DNA from: Photobacterium aphoticum
Lineage (GTDB): Bacteria; Pseudomonadota; Gammaproteobacteria; Enterobacterales; Vibrionaceae
Direction: 5' to 3'
Length of the DNA stretch: 64,000 nt
Assembly: GCF_001029435.1 (NCBI RefSeq)
Contig: NZ_LDOV01000010.1
Location: 186,001 to 250,000, forward strand
Positions 47,913 through 56,515 of this stretch are shown here, piece by piece (position 1 is the first letter of the stretch; each line of letters starts with the position of its first letter). A model generated the notes under the pieces. The model was not told where the DNA came from. It saw only the letters and a list, made by a program, of their open reading frames with translations, and searched no databases. Both the position numbers and the translations under genes were made by a program.

Positions 47913-49981
47913 TTGGATTGCAACTTCGTCACCATTTCCCTGGGCGGATCCGTTTCAAGGCGATGTGCCTGAAACACCACCGTGGTATTGGTGACTGGGT
48001 CAAGCAAAGCTTGATGGCGATACAAGGTATCAAGGAAGTGCGCGTCAATGAGCCTGCGTGTGCAATCGTCATTCATTACGATCCTGAGTTGATCCGCTAT
48101 AACGCGATTAAAGCGCGTTTAGAAGAAATGGATCTTGCTCAAGGTGAGAAAGAAGATGCTGAACACATTTATACGCGCGGTGATGTGGCGTTGAATGTGA
48201 TTGGTACCTTAGCCGCTGCAATGTTGCCTCAGCGCTGGGCGGCGATGTCGACCGCGACCTTGATTGCGCCCACGCTGTATGAAGGCTTCTCGGATCTGCG
48301 TAAACGTGAAATCTCGGTTGAAGTGTTAGATGCTGTTGCTATCGGTTTATCCGCTTGGCGCGGGGACTACCGCACAGCCATGTTGACCCAAAGCTTAGTG
48401 AGTTTAGGCGAGTACATGGAGCATCAAACCAGTCGCAGCAGTGATCAGCTGTTGGCGGAGTTGATGCAGCCGAAAAACACCCGCGTGTGGCTGATCACCG
48501 AAAACGGTAAAGAACAAGTGTGCTCCAGCCTGCTCAATGAAGGCGATTTGATTGAGTTGATGCCGGGCGATGCGATCCCTATTGATGGGCGCGTAGAGTC
48601 GGGCACTGCACTGATCAATCAGTCAACCTTAACGGGCGAAAGTGTACCTGTACGTCGTGAAGTGGATGCTGTCGTGTATTCGGGGACATCCGTGCATGAA
48701 GGTGCCATCAAAGTTCGGGTAGAGAAGATTGGCAGTGAAGCCACAACGGCAAAAATTGCCAAGCTGATCTATGAGTCACTAAGTGAGAAAAGTGAAATCC
48801 AACAAGTCACGCAGGAAATGGCCAAACGCCGTGTGAAAATCACATTGGGTATTGGTGCTGCGGTGTTTGCGTTAACGCAAGACATTAACCGTGTCGCCTC
48901 TGTGTTCTTGGTGGATTATTCTTGTTCACTCAAACTGAGTACACCCGTTACCTTCAAGTCCATCATGTACCGCGCCGCCCAACAAGGCATTCTACTCAAA
49001 GGCGGCAGTGCGATTGAAAAACTGGTGAAAGTCGATACTTGCGTGTTTGATAAAACCGGGACGCTAACCCATGGTGACATGGAAGTGACCGACGTGGTGC
49101 CATTCTGTCGAGATAACACTGCCCGTGATTTGCTGGCTATTGCAGCCTCTGTGGAAGAGCACAGCAGCCATCCACTGTCTCAGGCTGTTGTCGCTGCTGC
49201 CCGTGATAATGCATTGCCACACATCGATCATGGTGAAGTGGAATACATCATTGCACATGGTCTACGTAGCCAGTTACACGATCGCTGTTTGGTGATGGGC
49301 AGTCGTCACTTCCTTGAAGCTCATGAAGGCGTAGATTTCGCCCCGTTTGAGGTGGACATTCAGGCGTATGAAGAAAAAGGTCGCCATTTGATCTTTATCT
49401 CTCATGAGAAACGGTTGATCGGCATGATTGGCCTGCGGGATCATTTGCGTGAAGATGTGATCACTACACTGGCTGCCCTGCGTGAATCCGGTATTTCACA
49501 ATTAGTCATGATCTCTGGGGATCGTGCGTTCAAAGCCCAGATGCTGGGGGATGAACTGCAGTTGGATGCGGTTTACGCAGAAGCGACACCAGAGAGTAAA
49601 TCCCACATCATTGAGTCCTTGAAACAACAAGGTCGCACCGTCATGTTTGTGGGTGACGGCGTGAATGATGCGCCGGCGCTGACCAAAGCCGATGTGGGGG
49701 TCGCCATGTGTAAAGGCACCGAGTTGGCTCGCCAAGCGGCGGACGTCGTATTGTTGCGTGATCAGTTATACGGTGTGGCACAAGCGCGTCAGTTAGCGAA
49801 CATTGCGATGTCGATGGTGAACAGCAACATCAAGCTGGCGGAGTACATCAACAGCGGCATTATGCTGGGTGCGGCGTTAGGGTGGTTAAGCCCGGCAGCC
49901 AGCGCGCTATTGCATAATGGTACGACGCTCTCGATTTTGGCTCGTTCCTTGGCGGTACGTCATGATGATGGCGTAAACTGA
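47909..49981 (+). CDS. P1B-type metal-transporting ATPase, P1B-6-like (FezB-like)
   Basis: The 690-residue ATPase opens with an HMA-like domain carrying HHFPGRIRFK instead of CxxC. It has the P-type core: actuator motif STLTGESVP, phosphorylation motif DKTGTLTHGD (D381), nucleotide-domain HP motif SSHPLSQAVV, and GDGVNDAPALTKADVG. The metal-site TM helix reads VDYSCSLKLSTP, so the canonical CPC/SPC/TPC is replaced by Y337-S338-C339. This is the hallmark of the divergent group to which FezB of ferrosomes belongs. It probably pumps iron into a membrane compartment. No other ATPase gene is nearby. It is the last gene of the operon. Confidence 0.88.
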   Translation: MIGLQLRHHFPGRIRFKAMCLKHHRGIGDWVKQSLMAIQGIKEVRVNEPACAIVIHYDPELIRYNAIKARLEEMDLAQGEKEDAEHIYTRGDVALNVIGTLAAAMLPQRWAAMSTATLIAPTLYEGFSDLRKREISVEVLDAVAIGLSAWRGDYRTAMLTQSLVSLGEYMEHQTSRSSDQLLAELMQPKNTRVWLITENGKEQVCSSLLNEGDLIELMPGDAIPIDGRVESGTALINQSTLTGESVPVRREVDAVVYSGTSVHEGAIKVRVEKIGSEATTAKIAKLIYESLSEKSEIQQVTQEMAKRRVKITLGIGAAVFALTQDINRVASVFLVDYSCSLKLSTPVTFKSIMYRAAQQGILLKGGSAIEKLVKVDTCVFDKTGTLTHGDMEVTDVVPFCRDNTARDLLAIAASVEEHSSHPLSQAVVAAARDNALPHIDHGEVEYIIAHGLRSQLHDRCLVMGSRHFLEAHEGVDFAPFEVDIQAYEEKGRHLIFISHEKRLIGMIGLRDHLREDVITTLAALRESGISQLVMISGDRAFKAQMLGDELQLDAVYAEATPESKSHIIESLKQQGRTVMFVGDGVNDAPALTKADVGVAMCKGTELARQAADVVLLRDQLYGVAQARQLANIAMSMVNSNIKLAEYINSGIMLGAALGWLSPAASALLHNGTTLSILARSLAVRHDDGVN

Positions 49982-49999
49982 TTTTACTTCCGGAAAGAG

Positions 50000-50027
50000 A
50001 AAAAGCTGGGTTCGCCCAGCTTTTTTA
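50000..50027 (+). terminator. Intrinsic terminator of the ferrosome-like operon
   Basis: AAAAAGCTGGG TTCG CCCAGCTTTTTT, a perfect stem with TTCG loop and T6, 19 bp after the ATPase stop. Confidence 0.93.
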
Positions 50028-50185
50028 TTGCCTGTAACACGCTATTTTGTTGCCTGACCGATGGTTTGCTCTCTGAATAGTTGTTTACCGTCTCATCATT
50101 ACCCTGCAAATCATGACACCAGACGCATTTGAAGGGATTTTGGTATAGGGTAAAAAGACTGAACAAGCCAATCAAAGGACAGACC

Positions 50186-50707
50186 ATGAAAGTGATCGCG
50201 TTTGCTGCGAGCAGCAGTTCGACTTCTATTAATAAACAACTTGTGACGCATGCAGTGTCATACCTTGCGGATGCCAATGTTGAAATCCTAGATCTGAATG
50301 ATTTCGAGTTACCGCTATTTAGTGAAGACAAAGAAAAGGCCATCGGACAGCCTGATAACGCTAAAGCCTTTTTGGCTAAAATTGAGCAAGCGGATGCTGT
50401 GGTGGTCTCTTTCGCTGAGCACAATGGCTCATATTCTGCGGCGTATAAAAACCTGTTTGATTGGTGCTCGCGGATCAATCCCAAAGTTTATCAGGATAAA
50501 GCCATGATATTGTTGGCGACCTCACCTGGGCCGGGAGGGGCGAAAAATGTGTTAGCAGCCGCAGCGGGCTCTATGCCATTTTTTGGCGCTGAGGTAAAAG
50601 GCAGTCTGTCGATCCCGAGTTTCTACGACAACTTCGATCTTGCTCAACAGTCTCTGGTGGATGACAGCTTAAACGGCCAACTTCAACAGGTAATGAGCGC
50701 GCTATAA
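50186..50707 (+). CDS. NADPH-dependent FMN reductase family protein
   Basis: This 173-residue flavodoxin-like protein has an FMN phosphate loop, AFAASSSSTSINKQL, near the N-terminus. FAEHNGSYSAAYKNLFDW, the typical E-(Y/H)-N-G-S-x-P/A-x-x-x-K motif, lies near 75-92. The third loop reads LLATSPGPGGAKNVLA. Members reduce FMN, quinones, azo dyes or chromate. The start at 50186 has AAAGGA 6 nt upstream and follows the family N-terminus. The longer frame is unlikely. It is monocistronic. Confidence 0.9.
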   Translation: MKVIAFAASSSSTSINKQLVTHAVSYLADANVEILDLNDFELPLFSEDKEKAIGQPDNAKAFLAKIEQADAVVVSFAEHNGSYSAAYKNLFDWCSRINPKVYQDKAMILLATSPGPGGAKNVLAAAAGSMPFFGAEVKGSLSIPSFYDNFDLAQQSLVDDSLNGQLQQVMSAL

Positions 50708-51074
50708 AACGATAGAAGGCGTTTATCTGTTTTTATACGGTGCATGGGCGTCAGAACATGCATCGTATTTCATGTATATTGCTTCTCTTATTTCTCCCTT
50801 TCTCATTTCGTTTTCTATTTCCGTTTCTCATTTCTATCTTACCTGTGACGGTCAGCGAGGCAGAGTCTCATCTTGATATTGCTCCTTTATCAAGCATGAG
50901 AATGCTGATTTGGAATATCGCTTTCGGTGATTGTTGTGAGTGGAAGGAATGTCAAATTTTCCTGACAAATATTCCCTGTTGTTGAATCGGCAATAGTGCT
51001 ATTAAAGCGGCTGTTTTCAACAAGTACGGTAGATCGTGCTGCAGATGTTCAATACACAGAAAAGAATAATAAAA
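50708..51074. other. Intergenic region with pyrimidine-rich tract
   Basis: A T/C-rich stretch lies at about 50776-50845. A frame of 76-82 codons (from 50740 or 50758) crosses it, but its composition reflects the tract and it is not called as a gene. Confidence 0.4.
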
Positions 51075-52874
51075 ATGCCAAGCTATTTAGCAAGAAGTAT
51101 CAGAAAAGCACTGTGCTACACCTTGTTAGCCAGTACCGTTTTTATACAGGGATGTAACGGTGATAGTGCCAATGAGACAGAGCCACCTACGGATATTGTG
51201 CCACCTACGGAAGTGTTACCTCCTGTAGATACGACACCGTCTTGGGTACCGGAAACCGCCCCCGAGTCATTTTCCGCTGTGCAGCAGCGTACTTTCTTGT
51301 CCCGTGCAACAGCCGGTTTAACCACGCAGCAGCAAGCCGAATTCGCTCAACTCGGTTACGTTAACTGGTTGGAACAACAGTTCACTTTGCCTGTTGTATC
51401 TCAGTATCAGTTGCTGGTTGAGACCATGGCACAGGTCGCTACACTGCCGACACCGCCAAAATCGTGTGGCTGGGTGAAGCATGACATGAGCCCAGTACGC
51501 GAAAGTATCTGGTGGCAGCAAATGCTGTACGGAGAGGATCAACTGCGCCAACGTACGGCTTTTGCGCTGAGCCAAATTTTGGTGGTCAGCCGCAAATACA
51601 ATTACATTTCCCGTCACCCACAAAGCCTCGCGGCGTATTACGATATTTTGCTGAATCACGCATTTGGTAATTACCGTGATTTGCTGGAAGCGGTGACACT
51701 CAGCCCGGCCATGGGCAGCTATTTGACGATGGCAAACAGCCGTAAGCACAACCCGAAACGTGGCACTTACCCGGATGAGAACTACGCCCGTGAAGTCATG
51801 CAGCTCTTCACGATTGGACTGTATGAAATGAATCTGGACGGGTCGATGAAAACCGGCAGTGACGGTCAGCCTATCTACACTTACAGCCAAACCGATGTGG
51901 AAGAAGTTGCACGCGCATTCAGTGGGTGGACGTATTCCGATCGTGTGTTGGATTCGGAAACCAACCGTCCGGTCGATGGTCAAGGCATGGTTGCGCCAAT
52001 GACGCCGGCATCCGATAAATGGGGCAGTTTGCATGATGAAGAAGAAAAGCGCGTCTTAGGGCATGTTATCCAAGCCGGGCAAACGCCGCTGAAAGATGTG
52101 CAAGATGTGCTCGATATTCTTTTTGAACACCCGAATACCGGCCCGTTTGTGGCGCGTCATTTGATTCAGCGATTAGTGAGCTCGAATCCATCGCCAGCAT
52201 ACATTGAGCGCGTGGCACGGGTCTTTAATGATAACGGGCACGGCGTACGAGGTGATCTCCAGAGTGTGGTCGCTGCGGTGTTGTTAGACGAAGAAGCATT
52301 AGGGCAAACACTTACTGACGCAAACACCAATCCGGTTGTGAAATTGAAAGAGCCGGTCATGGCGGCTGCTGAAGTGTTCAGGTTGCTGGGCGCCAAGGTG
52401 GAAGGTGAACATGTCCTGGATGCCATTGAAATCTTCAATAGTCTCGGACAAGGGCCGTTAAGTGCCAACTCAGTCTTTAATTTTTACTCGCAAGACTTCA
52501 TGCCAAGTGGTGCATTGTTAGATAAAGGCTTGTATGCGCCTGAGTTTGAGATCTTCCCATGGACGGGATTCATTGGGTATCACAATACCTTGCGTACCCG
52601 TTTTTCTCGTGCGCTGGCAGTGCCAACAGCAGAAAAACCGCGTTGTGAGAATGCCGTGTATTTGGATTTATCCGAGTATGTAGCCGCTGCCGAACATGAC
52701 GATGTCAAGCAATTACCGGCACTCATCAATACCCGTTTGTTTAATGGCAACATGAGTGCAGATCTCGCAAAGGTTATGCAAGATGGCATTGCCACCGAAC
52801 GTAATACTAATAACAAAGTCATGCTTGCCCTTTCTTTGGCCGTGACCAGCCCAGAATTTTTGATCCAGAGGTAA
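51075..52874 (+). CDS. DUF1800 family exported lipoprotein
   Basis: This protein of about 599 residues has a lipoprotein signal (SIRKALCYTLLASTVFIQGC, Cys about 27) and a Pro/Thr/Glu spacer. The DUF1800 domain (PF08811) shows RTFLSRATAGLTTQQQAEFAQLGYVNWLEQQF, LRQRTAFALSQILVVS and NYAREVMQLFTIGLYEMNLDGS. It ends in VTSPEFLIQR, as family members do. Starts at 51036 (GTG) and 51045 are possible. 51075 gives a normal signal peptide. It pairs with the DUF1501 gene 2 bp downstream, as in many proteobacteria and planctomycetes. The pair's function is not established. Confidence 0.88.
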   Translation: MPSYLARSIRKALCYTLLASTVFIQGCNGDSANETEPPTDIVPPTEVLPPVDTTPSWVPETAPESFSAVQQRTFLSRATAGLTTQQQAEFAQLGYVNWLEQQFTLPVVSQYQLLVETMAQVATLPTPPKSCGWVKHDMSPVRESIWWQQMLYGEDQLRQRTAFALSQILVVSRKYNYISRHPQSLAAYYDILLNHAFGNYRDLLEAVTLSPAMGSYLTMANSRKHNPKRGTYPDENYAREVMQLFTIGLYEMNLDGSMKTGSDGQPIYTYSQTDVEEVARAFSGWTYSDRVLDSETNRPVDGQGMVAPMTPASDKWGSLHDEEEKRVLGHVIQAGQTPLKDVQDVLDILFEHPNTGPFVARHLIQRLVSSNPSPAYIERVARVFNDNGHGVRGDLQSVVAAVLLDEEALGQTLTDANTNPVVKLKEPVMAAAEVFRLLGAKVEGEHVLDAIEIFNSLGQGPLSANSVFNFYSQDFMPSGALLDKGLYAPEFEIFPWTGFIGYHNTLRTRFSRALAVPTAEKPRCENAVYLDLSEYVAAAEHDDVKQLPALINTRLFNGNMSADLAKVMQDGIATERNTNNKVMLALSLAVTSPEFLIQR

Positions 52875-52876
52875 GC

Positions 52877-54208
52877 ATGATTACACGTCGTGATTTTATT
52901 AAAAATGTCACTTTGTTCTCGGTGGCCGCACCGAGTGTAATGGCCTCGCCATTTGCGTTGGCTGCTGGCAATCGCACCCAAAGCAAAGCCTTGGTGTGTG
53001 TCATGCTGGATGGGGGCAATGATTCTGCGAATATGGTGATCCCGACGTCTACCTCGCATTATCAGACTTATTATGATCTGCGCCCCGATCTGGCACAGCC
53101 AAAAGAGAAGGTCTTACCGATTCCTGCTGCGGGTGTGTGTCGTGACGGACAATCTGTGACGTTGGGACTGCATCCTGCGATGACGGCATTGGCAGATTTG
53201 TGTAATGCGGGGGAAGCCAGCGTGATAGTGAACTGTGGCGTATTGCGCCAGCCTGTCACGAAAGAGCAGGCTGACACACAGGGGTACTTATTGCCGCCGT
53301 TTTTGTTTTCGCATAACTCACAGAAAACGGAAGTCTGTAAAGGGGCGGTGGGGTACAACTGGACAACGGGTTGGGCAGGTCGATTGATGGATGTCCTGTC
53401 ATCCGGTCAAAGTATCGCCCCTTTGTTCAGTCATGCTGGGGACATCCAGCTACTGCGGGCACAAACGTACAACCAGAATATCATCAAAGGCGATAACATC
53501 AGCAAACTCAATGCGAATGCGATGACGGTTGAGGCGTTAGCGCAGATGCAGACCCTGCCGAGTGAGGATGGCTTTGCACAGACGGTGCAGTCCACCGGGC
53601 ATGATGCGATTAACGTGGCAGCACGTCTGATCGACACGATTGATGCCATTCCTGATGAAGACGATCTCCCGCTTTATCCGAATACGGGGTTAGGCAAGCA
53701 GTTTCGAGTGACATCGCGATTGATCCGTCAGCGGGTTGAGTTAGGCCATAGTCATCAGATTTTCTTTTTACGCCTGTCTGGGTTTGATACCCATGTGGAT
53801 CAGGAAAACACCCATAAAGAGAAATATGCGGAATTGAGTGATGCGATGGCCGCGTTTAATGCCCACTTAAAAACCTTGGGGCTGCATGAGGATGTCATCA
53901 CCATCACCTTGTCTGATTTTGGTCGCCGTATTCCTGCTAATGGCACTGGCACAGATCATGGTTGGGGTGGCCATCAATTGATCATGGGGGGGCCAGTGGA
54001 TGCCTCGTCGTATATCGGCACCTGGCCGGATTACACCGTTGAAGGGCCAGACACGGTGGAGCGAGGGCGTTTATTGCCGTCTATTGCGACTGATCAGATC
54101 CATATCAGCTTAGGACGCTGGTTAGGGGCGACGGAAACAACATTGAAAACCGTGTTTCCAAATTACGACAAATTTGAGCGTCTTGATGTCGTAAAACAGA
54201 CGTCATGA
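52877..54208 (+). CDS. DUF1501 family exported protein (Tat-type signal)
   Basis: This 443-residue protein of the DUF1501 family (PF07394, alkaline-phosphatase-like fold) has a twin-arginine-like N-terminus (ITRRDFIKNVTLFSVAAPSVMASPFALA), suggesting folded export. Key phrases are KALVCVMLDGGNDSANMVIPTSTSHYQTYYDLRPDLA, HQIFFLRLSGFDTHVDQENTHKEKYAEL, TLSDFGRRIPANGTGTDHGWGGHQLIMGG. The Asp/His residues fit a metal-dependent hydrolase site, but no substrate is known. Its SD (AGAGG) lies inside the end of the DUF1800 gene, so the two are coupled. Confidence 0.9.
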   Translation: MITRRDFIKNVTLFSVAAPSVMASPFALAAGNRTQSKALVCVMLDGGNDSANMVIPTSTSHYQTYYDLRPDLAQPKEKVLPIPAAGVCRDGQSVTLGLHPAMTALADLCNAGEASVIVNCGVLRQPVTKEQADTQGYLLPPFLFSHNSQKTEVCKGAVGYNWTTGWAGRLMDVLSSGQSIAPLFSHAGDIQLLRAQTYNQNIIKGDNISKLNANAMTVEALAQMQTLPSEDGFAQTVQSTGHDAINVAARLIDTIDAIPDEDDLPLYPNTGLGKQFRVTSRLIRQRVELGHSHQIFFLRLSGFDTHVDQENTHKEKYAELSDAMAAFNAHLKTLGLHEDVITITLSDFGRRIPANGTGTDHGWGGHQLIMGGPVDASSYIGTWPDYTVEGPDTVERGRLLPSIATDQIHISLGRWLGATETTLKTVFPNYDKFERLDVVKQTS

Positions 54209-54681
54209 TACAGGTGCCCGATATTGATGGCGGGTCAATCTTTGATGACTTCATATCGGGCACGTCTTTGCTTAATGTATTAGGTTCTGGTGATATAAAT
54301 CACTAAAACTCAATCATATTGCTCTTGTTGCAAGTGAATAATTTAGCTTGAATCACATAAGTGAGTTCTATTTTATGATGCTCTACTCCCGTTGTTTTAG
54401 AGCTTTATTCTATTAACAGTACGATAGCGGGTTTAATGTCTGAAAAGCACACTAAATCCCCTCCTTTTCATGGATTAACCTTGTCAAGTTCAGGTTTAAC
54501 GTTGGTTAATGTGATGTTTAAAAAAATAGTAACTTAGGTATATTGAAGTGGAACTTAGATGAAACCTCAGATACCCGTCCATACCTTGAGTTGTTTATTC
54601 ATGTACGCACATTGATAAACAACAAGTATGAAAAGCCATTGCTGATGACGTGTGTATCTCATTGTTACAAGGAGAAGTATT
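54209..54681. other. Intergenic region upstream of the 23-aa ORF
   Basis: Inverted repeat GTGCCCGATAT...ATATCGGGCAC (54213-54264) with a long loop follows the DUF1501 gene. It may form part of its transcript end. The rest is AT-rich, with no ORF longer than about 40 codons of coding character. Confidence 0.5.
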
Positions 54682-54753
54682 ATGGGTAAGCCACGCGTAT
54701 CAAACAAACGAATCAAAGAAATGCTTGATGCTGTTAAGAAAGCGAAGAAATAA
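54682..54753 (+). CDS. Small basic protein (23 aa) with strong SD and own terminator
   Basis: AAGGAG (54669-54674) lies 7 nt before an ATG that opens a 23-codon ORF starting MGKPRVSNKRIKEML and ending KKAKK. An intrinsic terminator begins 3 bp after the stop. The peptide is very basic (about nine Lys/Arg) and predicted helical. The tight SD-ORF-terminator arrangement argues for a real small protein or a dual-function RNA. No family is recognised. Confidence 0.6.
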   Translation: MGKPRVSNKRIKEMLDAVKKAKK

Positions 54754-54755
54754 TG

Positions 54756-54784
54756 AAAAGCCTCCCATCGGGAGGCTTTTTTTA
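54756..54784 (+). terminator. Intrinsic terminator of the 23-aa gene
   Basis: AAAAGCCTCCC ATC GGGAGGCTTTTTTT, a strong 9-10 bp stem with a T run. Confidence 0.93.
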
Positions 54785-54819
54785 TGTGTCATTTTGTTGT
54801 TCTGGAAATGACAAAGCAG

Positions 54820-55251
54820 TCAGTGAGAGAGTTTGTTAACGACGTCTCGACAGGCCTGTTTATTTCCCGTCAGGTTGCTGGTGAAAGATTCGTGCGCAGT
54901 GGTTATTTTTACCGAGCAACCGGTACGGTCTCTCAAATAGTGCGCATCCGCACGATATAATTCGATGTAACGCCCCTCTGGATAGACATAATGCAGCTTA
55001 ATGCTATTTAACGGCCCCCATTCCACCGCATAGAAGCGTTTTAGGTAGTAATGATTGCCAAGAAATAAAAATATCACGGGTATAAAGGCACATTGCAAAA
55101 TAGTGGGAATGAGCCGAAAAGGTTTGTGATGAATATATCCGTGTATGCGGATTACCGTGTAAGTAATAACAACACCCAGTGCCGATATCCAGGCAAAGAC
55201 GTTAAAGCGCATCCAGACTGTATCGGCTGGCAGTAACTCAATATAGGTCAT
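54820..55251 (-). CDS. Hypothetical membrane protein (143 aa)
   Basis: The family is not recognised. Two hydrophobic segments lie at about 17-36 (NVFAWISALGVVITYTVIRI) and 48-66 (LIPTILQCAFIPVIFLFLG), followed by an extracytoplasmic domain of about 75 residues. That domain has Cys in RTGCSVKI and NKQACRDVV that could pair. The ORF has normal codon usage and sits alone between the 23-aa gene and the HD-domain gene on the minus strand. Confidence 0.6.
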   Translation of the reverse strand: MTYIELLPADTVWMRFNVFAWISALGVVITYTVIRIHGYIHHKPFRLIPTILQCAFIPVIFLFLGNHYYLKRFYAVEWGPLNSIKLHYVYPEGRYIELYRADAHYLRDRTGCSVKITTAHESFTSNLTGNKQACRDVVNKLSH

Positions 55252-55295
55252 GCATGTCCTTATCAGGTGGTGTCATTGACTGCCATAATATTGGC

Positions 55296-55994
55296 TTACA
55301 ATGATCTATCACGCTTCCTGCGTAAATTCTGAATAGCAAAGGTCAGGTTGCTTTGTGCTTGTTGTTCGTACAACGTGCGATAGGCTGGAGTACGAAATAG
55401 TGTGGGTTGGGCATGAAAATGTTCCAGTACGGCAAGGCGACCGCGTTGGTACTGTGTGTCGGGAACGAAATGGTATTCCTGACGGATGGCGTTTTCGTAT
55501 TGCTGAAATTGTGTGGGTGGTGCACCCAGTATACTGAGGTCAATGTCTAGCAAGGCATGGGTTGCCTGTGTGTCTATTGCAGTAGTGTCTAACGCGTTGG
55601 TGTCGATGGCATGTTGCGTCGTGTGCGCCGTACTGAGGATATAAGTTTTCACCGCTTTAAGCGTGGCGTCAGGTTCGTTCAGGCGCTGCAGCCATGTCAC
55701 TGCAACGTCAGCACTTTGCGCTTCATTATCTTGGCGTCTGGGGTCGTAAATCACATCATGAAACCACAGCGCCAACGCCATTTCACGGTCATGTTTTCGG
55801 TAATGAGAGCTGTCATCATCAGAAGAACGGTCGATGAGTGCATCAAGCTGGTCAAGGCAGGCGATCACATGATCAAGGGTGTGGTAATGCCGATGCGCCT
55901 CTTGGTAATGATTCACCATGTCTTCAAAACATTGCTGAGCAAGGGGCTGAACATTGGTATTAAATAGTGTGGTGAATCGTTGTGATAGCGGCAT
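55296..55994 (-). CDS. HD-domain metal-dependent phosphohydrolase-like protein
   Basis: This protein of about 232 residues has the HD-type metal site pattern YHTLDHVIACLDQLD (first His region), then ALALWFHDVIYDP with the HD pair near residue 83-84, and DNEAQSAD. It matches the family of predicted metal-dependent HD phosphohydrolases common in gammaproteobacteria. The start at MPLSQRFTTLF is chosen over MVDNYAIRG, as the first part is unlike the family. An unusual Thr/Asp/Ala-rich insertion (AIDTNALDTTAIDTQATHALLDID) precedes the last metal-site Asp. Substrate is unknown. Confidence 0.82.
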   Translation of the reverse strand: MPLSQRFTTLFNTNVQPLAQQCFEDMVNHYQEAHRHYHTLDHVIACLDQLDALIDRSSDDDSSHYRKHDREMALALWFHDVIYDPRRQDNEAQSADVAVTWLQRLNEPDATLKAVKTYILSTAHTTQHAIDTNALDTTAIDTQATHALLDIDLSILGAPPTQFQQYENAIRQEYHFVPDTQYQRGRLAVLEHFHAQPTLFRTPAYRTLYEQQAQSNLTFAIQNLRRKRDRSL

Positions 55995-56026
55995 GAATCG
56001 ACATTCCGTGTGCAGATTGATATCCG

Positions 56027-56263
56027 TTAAAAGACCATGAGGGCAGCAGCCCCTAATAGCATAGTTATCCACCATAAAAATAGGTTTTCCATTTTTTCTA
56101 ATAAATGGAAATACAGTAATGCAATAAAGGTGGATAAAAGAAGGTGAACAAAAGAATAACTGTCAAGCGACGTGGTAATGGCGGTAATAAACAGCATGCC
56201 ACCAAACCAAAATAAACCGGCACGAATAGATTGTTGACTCTGTGCATGGTAATACAACAGCAT
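56027..56263 (-). CDS. Small hydrophobic hypothetical protein
   Basis: An ORF of about 78 codons from an ATG at 56263, with a TTG nine codons further up as an alternative, encodes up to three hydrophobic segments (RAGLFWFGGMLFITAITTSL, SFVHLLLSTFIALLYFHLL, LFLWWITMLLGAAALMVF). No clear ribosome-binding site is present. It lies 32 bp upstream of the HD-domain gene on the same strand. It is plausible as an inner-membrane protein, but unconfirmed. Confidence 0.4.
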   Translation of the reverse strand: MLLYYHAQSQQSIRAGLFWFGGMLFITAITTSLDSYSFVHLLLSTFIALLYFHLLEKMENLFLWWITMLLGAAALMVF

Positions 56264-56515
56264 AAGCAAAAGGGGGATCTTAAATAACAATGTCGTGTCC
56301 TATAGGGTGCAAATAGTTACACACATAAATGCATAAACGTAATACTGCCAAGTATCTTTCAACGTCAACCAGCGTGCTAAGTTAGCTCGCGTAAAAAATT
56401 CAGTCAGTGGGTTGATGAAAGCCAATGGGTTACATCATATTTCCACAGCCTGACAGGGACAACATCATACCGACAGTTTGCGAGTTATCCCAAGCCTTTT
56501 GTCTGCAAGTAACGG

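Noticed and set aside
50740..50985. Possible 76-82 residue hydrophobic protein
   Set aside because: The hydrophobic part is the translation of a T/C-rich tract. No convincing ribosome-binding site or family.
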